Translations under genes and position numbers: made by a program | Notes under the pieces: generated by a model | Databases searched by the model: none | Seen by the model: the letters and a program-made list of their open reading frames with translations, nothing else | What the model was told of the DNA's origin: nothing | Shown: positions 8,623-16,464 of the stretch, one piece after another | Layout of the letters: every line of letters begins with the position of its first letter | How positions within the stretch are numbered: the first letter of the stretch is position 1 | Source of the DNA: Variovorax paradoxus | Lineage (GTDB): Bacteria; Pseudomonadota; Gammaproteobacteria; Burkholderiales; Burkholderiaceae_C | Assembly (NCBI GenBank): GCA_016806145.1 | Contig: CP063166.1 | Span: 2,604,001 to 2,668,000, forward strand | Length of the DNA stretch: 64,000 bases | Direction of reading: 5' to 3'

Positions 8623-8937
8623 TCACTCTCCTTCGAGTTCCTTCTTGAGGTCGTGCAGCAGCGTGAGCCGCTGACGTTCGAACTTGCGCACCCAACGCTC
8701 GTAGACCTCGTGCAGCGGCACCGGGTTGATGAAGTGCAGCTTCTCGCGGCCGCGCCAGACCGTGGTCACCAGGTTGGCCGCCTCGAGCAGCCCGATGTGC
8801 TGCGTGACCGATTGCCGCGCCATGTCCAGGTGCTCGCAGAGCTCGCCGAGCGTCTGCCCGTTGTGGTCGTGCAGCAGATCGAGCAGCTTCCTGCGGGTCG
8901 GGTCGCCCAGTGCCTTGAAAACCTTGTCAGCGTCCAT
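8623..8937 (-). CDS. ArsR family winged-helix regulator
   Basis: The product has 104 residues. The winged helix covers nearly the whole protein: KALGDPTRRKLLDLLHDHNG, LGELCEHLDMARQSVTQHI (recognition helix) and AANLVTTVWRGREKLHFIN (wing). No metal-binding Cys motif is visible, so this is the non-metal ArsR type that accompanies SRPBCC genes. A perfect palindrome 30 bases upstream of its ATG is the likely operator. It leads a three-gene operon with the SRPBCC and GFA genes. Confidence 0.9.
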   Translation of the reverse strand: MDADKVFKALGDPTRRKLLDLLHDHNGQTLGELCEHLDMARQSVTQHIGLLEAANLVTTVWRGREKLHFINPVPLHEVYERWVRKFERQRLTLLHDLKKELEGE

Positions 8938-8966
8938 TCGTCGTCGTTCGTGCGTGAGCGGATGAT

Positions 8967-8986
8967 ATGCAGGCAAATACCTGCAT
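8967..8986. promoter_or_regulatory. ArsR operator candidate
   Basis: This is a perfect inverted repeat, ATGCAGG-N6-CCTGCAT, located 30 bases upstream of the ArsR start. Size and position suit autoregulation by an ArsR dimer. Confidence 0.65.
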
Positions 8987-9027
8987 GTCAAGCCGGCCCG
9001 TGCCGTGACGATGGCCGAGGGGTTGTC

Positions 9028-10173
9028 TCAGGAGAGCGCCGCTTCCACGTCCGCGTGGAATTTCGCCGAGCAGCATTCGGTCGCGCCGAGGTAGAGCGAC
9101 GCCTGCGCGCCGCTCGCGAGCGTGGACTGCACCGACACGCCGAGCGCGAAGTCCTCGGCCAGCGCGCCCCAGTACGAGTCGAGGTTGCGGCGCCAGTGCC
9201 GCTGCGCCTTCTCGTTCGCGGGCGGCTCGGGGATCAGCATGGTCGCGATCACGCGCGATCGCTCGGGTGCCTCGGGCAGCACGGTGAAGGCGTTCGCATG
9301 GTCGCCCTCGTGCAGGATGAAGGTGGCCGGAAAGAAGTAGTAGATGACGTTCGAATGCGGCCCGAGCTGCCACTGGTCCTCGGGCACTTCGCGCAGCTGC
9401 TCGATGCCGCGCTTGGGCAGGAAGAGGCGCTGGTGCGCGCCCTCGTGGTCGGCGATCAGCAGGTTGTCGTGGAACATCTGCGCGATGCTGTCGCGGTGCG
9501 CGTACTGGAAGTGGTAGGTCTCGAGGTTGGCCTCGAACGGGATCTTCCAGTTGGCGGCGTTCGCGAACTCGCGCTGGTCGAAGGGCACCCAGCGGTCATA
9601 GCCCCAGTGGCGCAGGTCGGCGCCGAAGCGGCCGAGCCAGCCTTCCATGTCGATGCGCTCATCGTCCTCGCTGCTCGCCACGCGCGGAATCGCCCAGACG
9701 AAACCCAGCGCCTCGGCCACGGGCACGCGCGCGAGCTGGCAGTCCTTGGCCGGCGCATGCGGAAAGTCGGCCTCGCCGGGCCGCCCGCGCAGGCTGCCGT
9801 CGAGACCGTAGGTCCAGCTGTGGTACGGGCACACGAGCACGCGCTGGTTCGACGCGCCGGCCGGCCGCAGCCGCGCGCCGCGATGGCGGCAGGCGTTGAC
9901 GAAGCCGCGCAGCTCGCTCTCGCGCGTGCGCACCAGCAGCAGCGGCATGCCGGCCGCGTCGATGGCCAGCGTGTCGCCGGGCCGCGCGAGCGCGGCCGAG
10001 GGGCACAGCGCCAGCGGATGGCGGCGGAAGATGCGCTCGACCTCGCGCGCATGGCGCTCGGGGTCGAGGTAGCGCGACACCGGACTCAGCGAGGGTTCGC
10101 CGCGCTCGCTGCCGCCGCTGGCGATCAATGCCAGCGCGCGCCGGATCAGCGCCTTCTGTTCGTCATGCTGCAT
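9028..10173 (-). CDS. Rieske non-heme iron oxygenase, alpha subunit
   Basis: The product has 381 residues. The [2Fe-2S] Rieske site is complete: CRHRGARL then CPYHSW, giving Cys-x-His and Cys-x2-His. The mononuclear iron site is marked by NWKIPFEANLETYHFQYAHRDS, which supplies the bridging acidic residue and two His ligands. A late acidic ligand lies near SYWGALAEDFALG. Members hydroxylate or demethylate aromatic or quaternary-amine substrates. No reductase or ferredoxin gene is nearby, so it must use an electron partner encoded elsewhere. It is the fourth gene of the Bug/DUF4863/nitroreductase operon, 72 bases downstream of the nitroreductase. Confidence 0.9.
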   Translation of the reverse strand: MQHDEQKALIRRALALIASGGSERGEPSLSPVSRYLDPERHAREVERIFRRHPLALCPSAALARPGDTLAIDAAGMPLLLVRTRESELRGFVNACRHRGARLRPAGASNQRVLVCPYHSWTYGLDGSLRGRPGEADFPHAPAKDCQLARVPVAEALGFVWAIPRVASSEDDERIDMEGWLGRFGADLRHWGYDRWVPFDQREFANAANWKIPFEANLETYHFQYAHRDSIAQMFHDNLLIADHEGAHQRLFLPKRGIEQLREVPEDQWQLGPHSNVIYYFFPATFILHEGDHANAFTVLPEAPERSRVIATMLIPEPPANEKAQRHWRRNLDSYWGALAEDFALGVSVQSTLASGAQASLYLGATECCSAKFHADVEAALS

Positions 10174-10245
10174 GCGCCTGTGCCATCGATGCGGCCTCCA
10201 CGGGTGGGGCTTCATTGTGGCCAGCGGCGCCCGGCGCGGCTTGTC

Positions 10246-10959
10246 TCAACTGGTCGTGGATTCGCCGAAGCCGTCGAAGCACGCGAAGTCGTCGACCGCC
10301 CGCCGCGGCATCGCCATCCGGTTGACCTCGGCCGACGGGTCGCCCCAGCCCATCGACATGCCGCAGGCCGTGACCTCCTCGGGAGGCATGCCCAGCCGCG
10401 CGGCGATCAGCGCATGGAAGGGCGCGAACGAGACTTGCGGGCAGGTGTCGATGCCGCGCGCCTGGGCCGCGATCATCACGTTCTGCACGAACAGGCCGAG
10501 GTCGAGCCAGCTGTGGCGCGCGAGCCGCGCGTCGATGCCGAAGATCAGACCGACCGGCGCGCCGAAGAAGCCGTAGTTGCGCCGCGTCTGCCGCGCGCGG
10601 GCCGCGGCGTCCGCGCGGTCGATGCCCAGCGCGCCGTAGTAGCACGCCGCGAAGGCCGACTGGTGCTCGCAGAAGGGGCCGGGCAGCGGATCGGGAAAGT
10701 GCGAAGGCGCCTCGAAGTCGCCCGCCACGAAGGCCGCATCGAGCGCATCGCCGAGCGCCTTCAGCGGCGCGCCGGCGAGCACGTGCACGCGCCAGGGCTG
10801 GGTGTTCGAATTGCTCGGCGCCGTGGCCGCCACCTGCAGGATCTCGCGCACCAGCGCCTGCGGCAACGGCCGCGGCGCATAGGCGCGCACCGAGCGGCGC
10901 GCGCGCAGCACCGCGTCGACATGGCGTGCGCTGTCGGTGGGAGCGTCGGCCCGCTCCAT
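10246..10959 (-). CDS. Nitroreductase family protein, PnbA-like
   Basis: The product has 237 residues. FMN-binding segments of the nitroreductase fold are visible: RARRSVRAYAPRPLP, AATAPSNSNTQPWRVHVL and SWLDLGLFVQNVMIAAQARG, then a C-terminal GWGDPSAEVNRM. NTQPWR is the family hallmark. It lies three bases from the end of the DUF4863 gene, so the two are coupled. In 4-nitrobenzoate degraders a nitroreductase (PnbA) forms the hydroxylamino acid that the DUF4863-family lyase (PnbB) then uses. That precedent is the reason for the suggested role; the nitro substrate is not proven. Confidence 0.85.
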   Translation of the reverse strand: MERADAPTDSARHVDAVLRARRSVRAYAPRPLPQALVREILQVAATAPSNSNTQPWRVHVLAGAPLKALGDALDAAFVAGDFEAPSHFPDPLPGPFCEHQSAFAACYYGALGIDRADAAARARQTRRNYGFFGAPVGLIFGIDARLARHSWLDLGLFVQNVMIAAQARGIDTCPQVSFAPFHALIAARLGMPPEEVTACGMSMGWGDPSAEVNRMAMPRRAVDDFACFDGFGESTTS

Positions 10960-10962
10960 CGC

Positions 10963-11505
10963 TCAGTCCCGTGGCGCCGGGTGGTAGGCGATGCGCCCCG
11001 CCGGCAGGAAGAACAATGCGATCACCGCGCCGCCGCGCGCCTCGGGGTAGTGGTGGCTGCCCGGCGCGGGCGCGGTCCAGCCGGCCTCGCACCAGCCGTT
11101 GGGTCCGTTGAGCGCGGCGCCTTCGTCGAGCGGCACCACCATGTTGAACTCGCCGTAGGGATGGGCGTGGTACTGCCCGCGGTAGGCGTGGCCGGGGTTG
11201 CCCTGCGTGTTGCCGGTGCTGTCCATGTAGACGGCCGTGATGCTGAAGCCCAAGGTGCGCTCCGAGGGCTCGGCGATGCGGCTGCGGCGGTAGATCGGTC
11301 CATCGAGCTCGACGTTGGCGGCCCAGCCGTCGCGCACGCCTTGCCTCACGAGCCGCGCGAGCGACCGGTAGAGCGCGCTGTCGGGGCCATGGGTGCGGTT
11401 GAGCCACTGCTCGACCTCGGTGCCCGTGGTCATGTCCTTGATCTCCTCGAGGAAGGGGAGGCTTCGCTCGATCAGTTCCTCGCGGTCGGTGTGTGTCGTG
11501 CTCAT
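10963..11505 (-). CDS. DUF4863 / 4-hydroxylaminobenzoate lyase-like protein
   Basis: The product has 180 residues. It shows the cupin-like core of this family: HAYRGQYHAHPYGEFNMVVP with several His and one Glu that can bind metal, then SHHYPEARGGAVIALFFLPAG. This family includes PnbB, which converts 4-hydroxylaminobenzoate to protocatechuate. I recall the family link from memory and cannot confirm it by search. The tight linkage to a nitroreductase (3 bases) and a Bug receptor (25 bases) supports a role in nitro- or hydroxylamino-aromatic breakdown. Confidence 0.65.
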   Translation of the reverse strand: MSTTHTDREELIERSLPFLEEIKDMTTGTEVEQWLNRTHGPDSALYRSLARLVRQGVRDGWAANVELDGPIYRRSRIAEPSERTLGFSITAVYMDSTGNTQGNPGHAYRGQYHAHPYGEFNMVVPLDEGAALNGPNGWCEAGWTAPAPGSHHYPEARGGAVIALFFLPAGRIAYHPAPRD

Positions 11506-11530
11506 GTCTTTGCTCGTGGGGTTGAAAGTT

Positions 11531-12517
11531 TCATTCGTCCGAGCGGAAGCCCGAGGCCCGCACCACGGGCCCCCAGGCTTCGCGCTCGCGCCGGATCTGG
11601 CGTGCGTAGTCGTCGGGCGCCTGCGTGTGGACTTCGAGCCCGACCTGGTCGAAGGCCGCGCGCAGGCCGGGGTCCTTGCTGGCCACGACCATCGCCTCGT
11701 GCAGCGCGCGCACGCCGGCCTCGGGCGTGCCGGGCGGCGCGAACACGCCGTAGTTCTCGGCACCGCGGATCCGAGCGAAGCCCTGTTCGGCGAAGGTGGG
11801 CACGGCCGGCATGAAGCGCGAACGCTGCTCGCCGCTCACGGCGAGGATGCGCAGCTTGCCCGACTGCAGATAGGGCAGGAAGTCGGCCACGAAGCCGAGG
11901 TAGGCCGGGATCTGGCCGCCCAGCAGGTCCTGCATCGCGGGTGCCGAGCCGCGGTAGCCCACGTGCTGCAGCTTGAGCCCGCCGGCCTCCGACAGCTGCC
12001 AGCCGAGGAAGTGCGCCACCGATCCCGCGGCCGGCGAGGCGTAGCTGGCACCCGTGGGCGTGGCGCGCACCCACGCCACGTAGTCCTGCAGTGTCTTCAC
12101 CGAGGCCGGCACCGCTGCGCTCACCGCCAGCGCGCAGGTCGCGATCACCAGCGGCGAGACCGGCACGAAGTCGGTGGCCGGGTCGTAGGCCAGCTTGCTG
12201 TAGACATGCGGATAGATCGTGAGCGCCGAGGCCTGCGTGCACAGCAGCACGCTTGCGTCGGGCTTCTCGCGCTTGAGCTGACCGCTCGCGATGCGGCCCG
12301 CCGCGCCCGCGCGGTTGTCGACGAGGTAGTACCGGCCCTGCTTGCGCCAGGCCTCGGCGAGCTGCCGCGCCGTGGTGTCGAGCGTGCCACCGGCCGGGTA
12401 GCCGACCAGCAGCTTGCCCGGGCTGCCCTGCGACTGCGCGAAGGCGCGCGGCAGCCAGCCGGCCGCTGGAAGGGCGAGCGCGGCCTGCGTGAAGCGGCGG
12501 CGTGTCAGTGCGTTCAT
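11531..12517 (-). CDS. Bug/TctC family substrate-binding protein, first gene of the nitroaromatic-like operon
   Basis: The product has 328 residues. The N-terminus MNALTRRRFTQAALALPAAG has a twin-arginine pattern followed by a hydrophobic stretch and AFA cleavage site, so export may be by Tat. Family segments include LLVGYPAGGTLDTTARQLAE, VDNRAGAAGRIASG and AVPTFAEQGF. It leads the operon and is divergent from a LysR gene, the usual place for an orphan Bug receptor that delivers or senses the catabolic substrate. Confidence 0.9.
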   Translation of the reverse strand: MNALTRRRFTQAALALPAAGWLPRAFAQSQGSPGKLLVGYPAGGTLDTTARQLAEAWRKQGRYYLVDNRAGAAGRIASGQLKREKPDASVLLCTQASALTIYPHVYSKLAYDPATDFVPVSPLVIATCALAVSAAVPASVKTLQDYVAWVRATPTGASYASPAAGSVAHFLGWQLSEAGGLKLQHVGYRGSAPAMQDLLGGQIPAYLGFVADFLPYLQSGKLRILAVSGEQRSRFMPAVPTFAEQGFARIRGAENYGVFAPPGTPEAGVRALHEAMVVASKDPGLRAAFDQVGLEVHTQAPDDYARQIRREREAWGPVVRASGFRSDE

Positions 12518-12577
12518 GGCGGGCCTCGTGGTGTGAAGTGGCCGAATGATCGGCCGGCCCCGAATTGAATGGAACTG

Positions 12578-12609
12578 GCGCTTTTGCAAGCGCAGAATGC
12601 ACGGCATTC
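12578..12609. promoter_or_regulatory. Twin palindromes in the LysR/Bug divergent promoter
   Basis: Two perfect inverted repeats stand side by side: GCGCTT-TTGC-AAGCGC (12578-12593) and GAATGC-ACG-GCATTC (12595-12609). They lie between the Bug start (12517) and the LysR start (12630). LysR proteins typically occupy a recognition and an activation site in such a region. Which palindrome is which cannot be told. Confidence 0.55.
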
Positions 12610-12629
12610 AACTCACGAAGAAGCGCGCC

Positions 12630-13607
12630 ATGAGCATCGGACGCATGGACCTCAACCTGCTGAAGGTCTTCGACGCGGTCTTCGAGGACCGCAACCTGAT
12701 CCTGGCCGGCCGCCGGCTCAACCTCAGCCAGTCGGCCGTGAGCCATGCGCTCACGCGGCTGCGCGAGCTGGTGGGCGATGAGCTGTTCGTGCGCACCGGC
12801 AAGGGCATGCAGCCCACCGGCCGCGCGAGCGCGATGGCGCCCGCGCTGCGCGATGCGCTGCGCCGCATCGAGGCCACGCTCGGTGTCGAGCCTTTCGATC
12901 CCGCGCTGTCGTCGCGCCGCTTCACGATCGCGGCCAACGACCACATCACGGCGGTCATCGTCGCCGGCCTCACGCGCGCGCTGCAGCAGGCCGCGCCCGG
13001 CGTCGACCTGGTGATCCGGCCCTCGACCCGGCTCGACCTCGCCGAGCAGATCGACCTGGGCCGCATCGACCTCGCCATCGGCACCTTCTCGCAGGTGCCG
13101 GCGCGGCTCAATGCGCGCACCCTGCTGTCGCAGGGCGAGGTGATCCTGATGCGCAAGGGCCACCCGGCGGCCAGGCGCAAGCTCGCGGTGCGCGACCTCG
13201 CGAAGTACGCGCTGGTCACCACCTCGCTCGGCGGGCAGGAGGAGGGCGCCGTCGACGGCTTCATCCTCGAGCGCGGCCTCGCGCGCCAGTCCGAGATGTT
13301 CGATCGTTCCGCGCTCGCCGAGGCCCTGGCGGCGATCGGCCAGGCGCCGCGCCTGCGCGTGACCGTGCCGCATTCGCTGGCCATTCCCGCGCTGCTGCGC
13401 GAGAGCGACATGCTGTCGATCGTGCCGGCCTCGCTCGGCGCCTACCTCGTGCGTGCCGGCGAACTGCTGCAGCGCCAGCCGCCGTACCGCGCCGCCACCG
13501 TGGTCACGCGCGCGGTCTGGCACGGGCGCAACGACCACGACGCGGCGCATGCCTGGCTGCGCGAGATGGTGGCCGCGGCGGCCAGGGCGGCCGGCGGCGA
13601 GGGCTGA
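12630..13607 (+). CDS. LysR family regulator (NodD/NahR-like)
   Basis: The product has 325 residues from the ATG at 12630. The N-terminal helix-turn-helix reads LNLLKVFDAVFEDRNLILAG then LNLSQSAVSHALTRLRELVGD. The effector domain follows, with RRFTIAANDHITAVIVAGL and the hinge region. The MDLNLLKVFD start is characteristic of the NodD/NahR/LinR branch, which often responds to aromatic compounds. It is divergent from the Bug-DUF4863-nitroreductase-Rieske operon and most likely its activator. Its stop abuts the stop of the next, convergent LysR gene. Confidence 0.92.
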   Translation: MSIGRMDLNLLKVFDAVFEDRNLILAGRRLNLSQSAVSHALTRLRELVGDELFVRTGKGMQPTGRASAMAPALRDALRRIEATLGVEPFDPALSSRRFTIAANDHITAVIVAGLTRALQQAAPGVDLVIRPSTRLDLAEQIDLGRIDLAIGTFSQVPARLNARTLLSQGEVILMRKGHPAARRKLAVRDLAKYALVTTSLGGQEEGAVDGFILERGLARQSEMFDRSALAEALAAIGQAPRLRVTVPHSLAIPALLRESDMLSIVPASLGAYLVRAGELLQRQPPYRAATVVTRAVWHGRNDHDAAHAWLREMVAAAARAAGGEG

Positions 13608-14552
13608 TCAGAAGTCGTCGAGCTTGAGCTTGCCCAGCCGCGCCACGATCAGGTCGTGCAGCGTCTGCGCCGCCACCGACAGGCTGCCCTCGCTGCGCTG
13701 CACTAGGTAGACCGTGCGCGTGAGCGCGGGCAGCGGCAGCGGCCGCGTCACCAGCGTCTCGCGCCGGAAGTGGAACAGCGTGAGCGCCGGCACCACGCTG
13801 ATGCCGAGCCCGGCCTCGACCAGTCCCATCACCGTGGCCAGGTGCTCGACCTCGAACACCGCGTTGAGCCGCAGCGGATGCAGCGCCACGTCGAGCGCCT
13901 GCCGCACGCTGCTGTTGCGCGCCATCTGGATGAAGGGCCAGGGCGCGAGCTTCTTGGCCGTGAGCCGGGTCTCGCGCGCGAGCGGATGATCGGTGCGGCA
14001 CACCAGGTGGAAGCGGTCGGCGCACAGCCGCTGGCCGCGCAGGTCGCTGTAGGCCGCCTCGCCCGCGCCCGAGGCCGCGAGCGCGAAGTCGGCCTGGCCG
14101 CTGCGCACCAGCGCGATGCAGGCGTCGGACAGCGCATCGTCGAGGTCGACGCGGATGCCGGGCCAGGTCTGCATGAACTCGGCGAACACGCTCGGCAGCC
14201 AGCCCGCGGCCAGCGAGGGCAGGGCGGCCACGCGCACCCGGCCCTTGCGGCGTTCCACGTGGTCGGCCAGGTCGGCCATGGCGCCGCCCATGTCGTCGAG
14301 CAGCCGGCGCGCCGAGCCCTCGAACAGCCGGCCCTCGGGCGTGAGCTGCACGCTGCGCGTGTCGCGGTCGAACAGCCGCGTGCCCACCGCGTCCTCGAGC
14401 GTGCGGATCAGCGCGCTGAAGGCCGGTTGCGACAGATGGCTGGCCTGCGCCGCGCGCGTGAAGCTGCGCAGCTCGGCCAGCGCGAGGAAGGCGCGCAGCT
14501 GGCGGGTCGAGAGATCGGGTGTCTTGCGCGCGGCGGCGCTGCTGGTGCTCAT
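13608..14552 (-). CDS. LysR family regulator
   Basis: The product has 314 residues. The helix-turn-helix is LSTRQLRAFLALAELRSFTR with SHLSQPAFSALIRTLEDAVG, followed by FDRDTRSVQLTPEG, the standard linker start. The C-terminal effector domain spans about residues 95-300. It is divergent from the AtuA-like/Bug operon, with a CAGATC-N4-GATCTG palindrome between them, so it probably controls that operon. Confidence 0.92.
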   Translation of the reverse strand: MSTSSAAARKTPDLSTRQLRAFLALAELRSFTRAAQASHLSQPAFSALIRTLEDAVGTRLFDRDTRSVQLTPEGRLFEGSARRLLDDMGGAMADLADHVERRKGRVRVAALPSLAAGWLPSVFAEFMQTWPGIRVDLDDALSDACIALVRSGQADFALAASGAGEAAYSDLRGQRLCADRFHLVCRTDHPLARETRLTAKKLAPWPFIQMARNSSVRQALDVALHPLRLNAVFEVEHLATVMGLVEAGLGISVVPALTLFHFRRETLVTRPLPLPALTRTVYLVQRSEGSLSVAAQTLHDLIVARLGKLKLDDF

Positions 14553-14590
14553 CGCTTGTCTCCGGGGCTCGCTCGCTGTTATTCGAAATA

Positions 14591-14606
14591 CAGATCAATC
14601 GATCTG
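14591..14606. promoter_or_regulatory. LysR operator candidate
   Basis: The inverted repeat CAGATC-AATC-GATCTG is centred between the divergent LysR (start 14552) and AtuA-like (start 14654) genes. It is flanked by TTCGAAA and TTTCGA on the outside. This fits a LysR dimer site. Confidence 0.5.
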
Positions 14607-14653
14607 AACTTTCGATTTTACGGATCAGGTACGGGTGCCTACAGTCGCCGGCC

Positions 14654-16045
14654 ATGGACTCCCCCGCATCGCCGCCCCTCCTGATCGGATGCGCCGCCGG
14701 TTTCTCCGGCGACCGCACCGACGCCGCCGGACCGGTGGTCGACACGCTGATCGCGCGCCTGCGCCACGGCCCCGCCGGGCAGCGCGCCTTCCTGATCTTC
14801 GAGACCCTGGCCGAGCGCACGCTCGCGCTGGCCCAACTGCGCCGGCGTGCCGACCCCGAGGCCGGCTACGAGCCGCTGCTCGACGCCATGCTGCGCCCCG
14901 TGCTCGCGCGCTGCCTCGACAACGGCATCCGCATCGTCAGCAACTTCGGCGCCGCCAACCCGCGTGCCGCCGCGCGCCACATCGCGCGCATGGCCCGCGG
15001 GCTCGGCGCGCCGGTGCCGCGCATCGCGGTGTTGGAGGGCGACGACCTCTCGGGCCCGGCCCACCGCGCGCTGCTGCGCGAGGCGCTCGGCGCCGCGATG
15101 GACGGGCTGCGGGTGGTCAGCGCCAATGCCTACATCGGCGCCGAGCCGATCGCCGCCGCGCTCGACGCGGGCGCGCAGGTGGTGGTGTGCGGCCGCGTGG
15201 CCGATCCCTCGCTGACCGTCGGCCCCGTGCTGTCGCACTTCGGCTGGCGCGCCGACGACTGGCACCGGCTCGGCCGCGCGACCATGGCCGGGCACCTGCT
15301 CGAATGCGGCGCGCAGGTCTGCGGCGGCTATTTCGCCGACCCCGGCTACAAGGACGTTCCGGGCCTCGCGGCCGTGGGCTTTCCCATTGCCGAGATCGAT
15401 GCCGACGGCCACTGCACCATCGGCAAGGCCGACGGCACCGGCGGCCTCGTGAGCGAGGCCACGGTGAAGGAGCAGCTGCTCTACGAGGTGCACGACCCCG
15501 CCGCCTACCTCACGCCCGACGTGGTGGCCGACATCGCCGAGGCCGAGGTGCATGCGCTGCCCGGGCCCGACCGCGTGGCGCTCTCGGGCGTGCGCGGCCA
15601 TGCGCGGCCCGCGCACTACAAGGTCAACGTCTGCCACGAGGGCGGGTGGCTTGCCGAGGGCGAGATCTCCTATGCCGGGCCACGTGCCGAGGCACGGGCA
15701 CGGCTCGCGGCGCAGGTGCTGCGCGAACGGCTCGAGGGGCTCGCGCTGCGCGTGGACCTGATCGGCGCGCTGAGCATCTTCGGCGACGACGCCGGCCAGG
15801 CGCTCGCGGCCACGCCCGACAGCGGATTGCGCGACGTGCGGCTGCGCGTGGCCGCCACCCATGCCGAGCGCGCGCAGGCCGAGCGGCTGGCACGCGAGGT
15901 CACGGCCCTCTACACCTGCGGACCCGCGGGCGGCGGTGGCGTGCGCACCGCGCTCACGCCGCGGCTCAACACCATCTCGTGCCTGCTGCCGCGCGAGGCG
16001 GTGCCGGTGCGCTTCGAGCTGCTCGACGAAGGAGAGGGCGCATGA
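14654..16045 (+). CDS. AtuA-like (DUF1446) protein
   Basis: The product has 463 residues. It begins LLIGCAAGFSGDRTDAAGPV, the typical GxGxGFxGDR start of the acyclic terpene utilisation AtuA family. Other family segments are SNFGAANPRAAARHIA, GRVADPSLTVGPVL, GGYFADPGYKDVPGL and EVTALYTCGPAGGGGVR. AtuA was first seen in citronellol/geraniol catabolism, and its exact reaction is not established. Canonical AtuA is longer because it carries a C-terminal domain; here that domain is a separate gene whose ATG overlaps this stop. Confidence 0.85.
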   Translation: MDSPASPPLLIGCAAGFSGDRTDAAGPVVDTLIARLRHGPAGQRAFLIFETLAERTLALAQLRRRADPEAGYEPLLDAMLRPVLARCLDNGIRIVSNFGAANPRAAARHIARMARGLGAPVPRIAVLEGDDLSGPAHRALLREALGAAMDGLRVVSANAYIGAEPIAAALDAGAQVVVCGRVADPSLTVGPVLSHFGWRADDWHRLGRATMAGHLLECGAQVCGGYFADPGYKDVPGLAAVGFPIAEIDADGHCTIGKADGTGGLVSEATVKEQLLYEVHDPAAYLTPDVVADIAEAEVHALPGPDRVALSGVRGHARPAHYKVNVCHEGGWLAEGEISYAGPRAEARARLAAQVLRERLEGLALRVDLIGALSIFGDDAGQALAATPDSGLRDVRLRVAATHAERAQAERLAREVTALYTCGPAGGGGVRTALTPRLNTISCLLPREAVPVRFELLDEGEGA

Positions 16046-16407
16046 GCTCGGAATACCCGTACCTCGACGTCCCCCTCTACCGCGCCGCCCACGGCCGTAC
16101 CGGCGACAAGGGCGATCGCTCGAACATCAGCGTCATCGCCTGGCACCCGGCGCTCTATCCCGTGCTCGCCGAGCAGCTCACGCCCGAGCGCGTGGCGGAA
16201 CAGTTTCGCCACCGCGCGCCCTCGCAGGTGCAGCGCTTCCTGCTGCCGAAGCTGCACGCCATGAACTTCGTGCTCGACGCCGTGCTCGACGGCGGCGTCA
16301 ACGACGCGCTCAACCTCGACACCCACGGCAAGGCGCTCTCGTTCCTGCTGCTCGACATGCCCGTGCGCGTGCCGAGCGAGCTTGCGCACCACCTGGCCGG
16401 CCCCTGA
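16042..16407 (+). CDS. AtuA-associated small protein (detached AtuA C-terminal domain)
   Basis: The product has 121 residues. It begins after a short leader with VPLYRAAHGRTGDKGDRSNI, the conserved start of the ferredoxin-fold domain that ends full-length AtuA proteins. It also holds FVLDAVLDGGVNDALNLDTHGK. The ATG at 16042 overlaps the preceding stop (ATGA), so the two halves are co-translated and probably form one complex. Confidence 0.85.
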   Translation: MSSEYPYLDVPLYRAAHGRTGDKGDRSNISVIAWHPALYPVLAEQLTPERVAEQFRHRAPSQVQRFLLPKLHAMNFVLDAVLDGGVNDALNLDTHGKALSFLLLDMPVRVPSELAHHLAGP

Positions 16408-16464
16408 GCGCCGAAGCAACCCTTCACCGAATTTCCAACCATCGATCCCGGAGACAACAAGACC

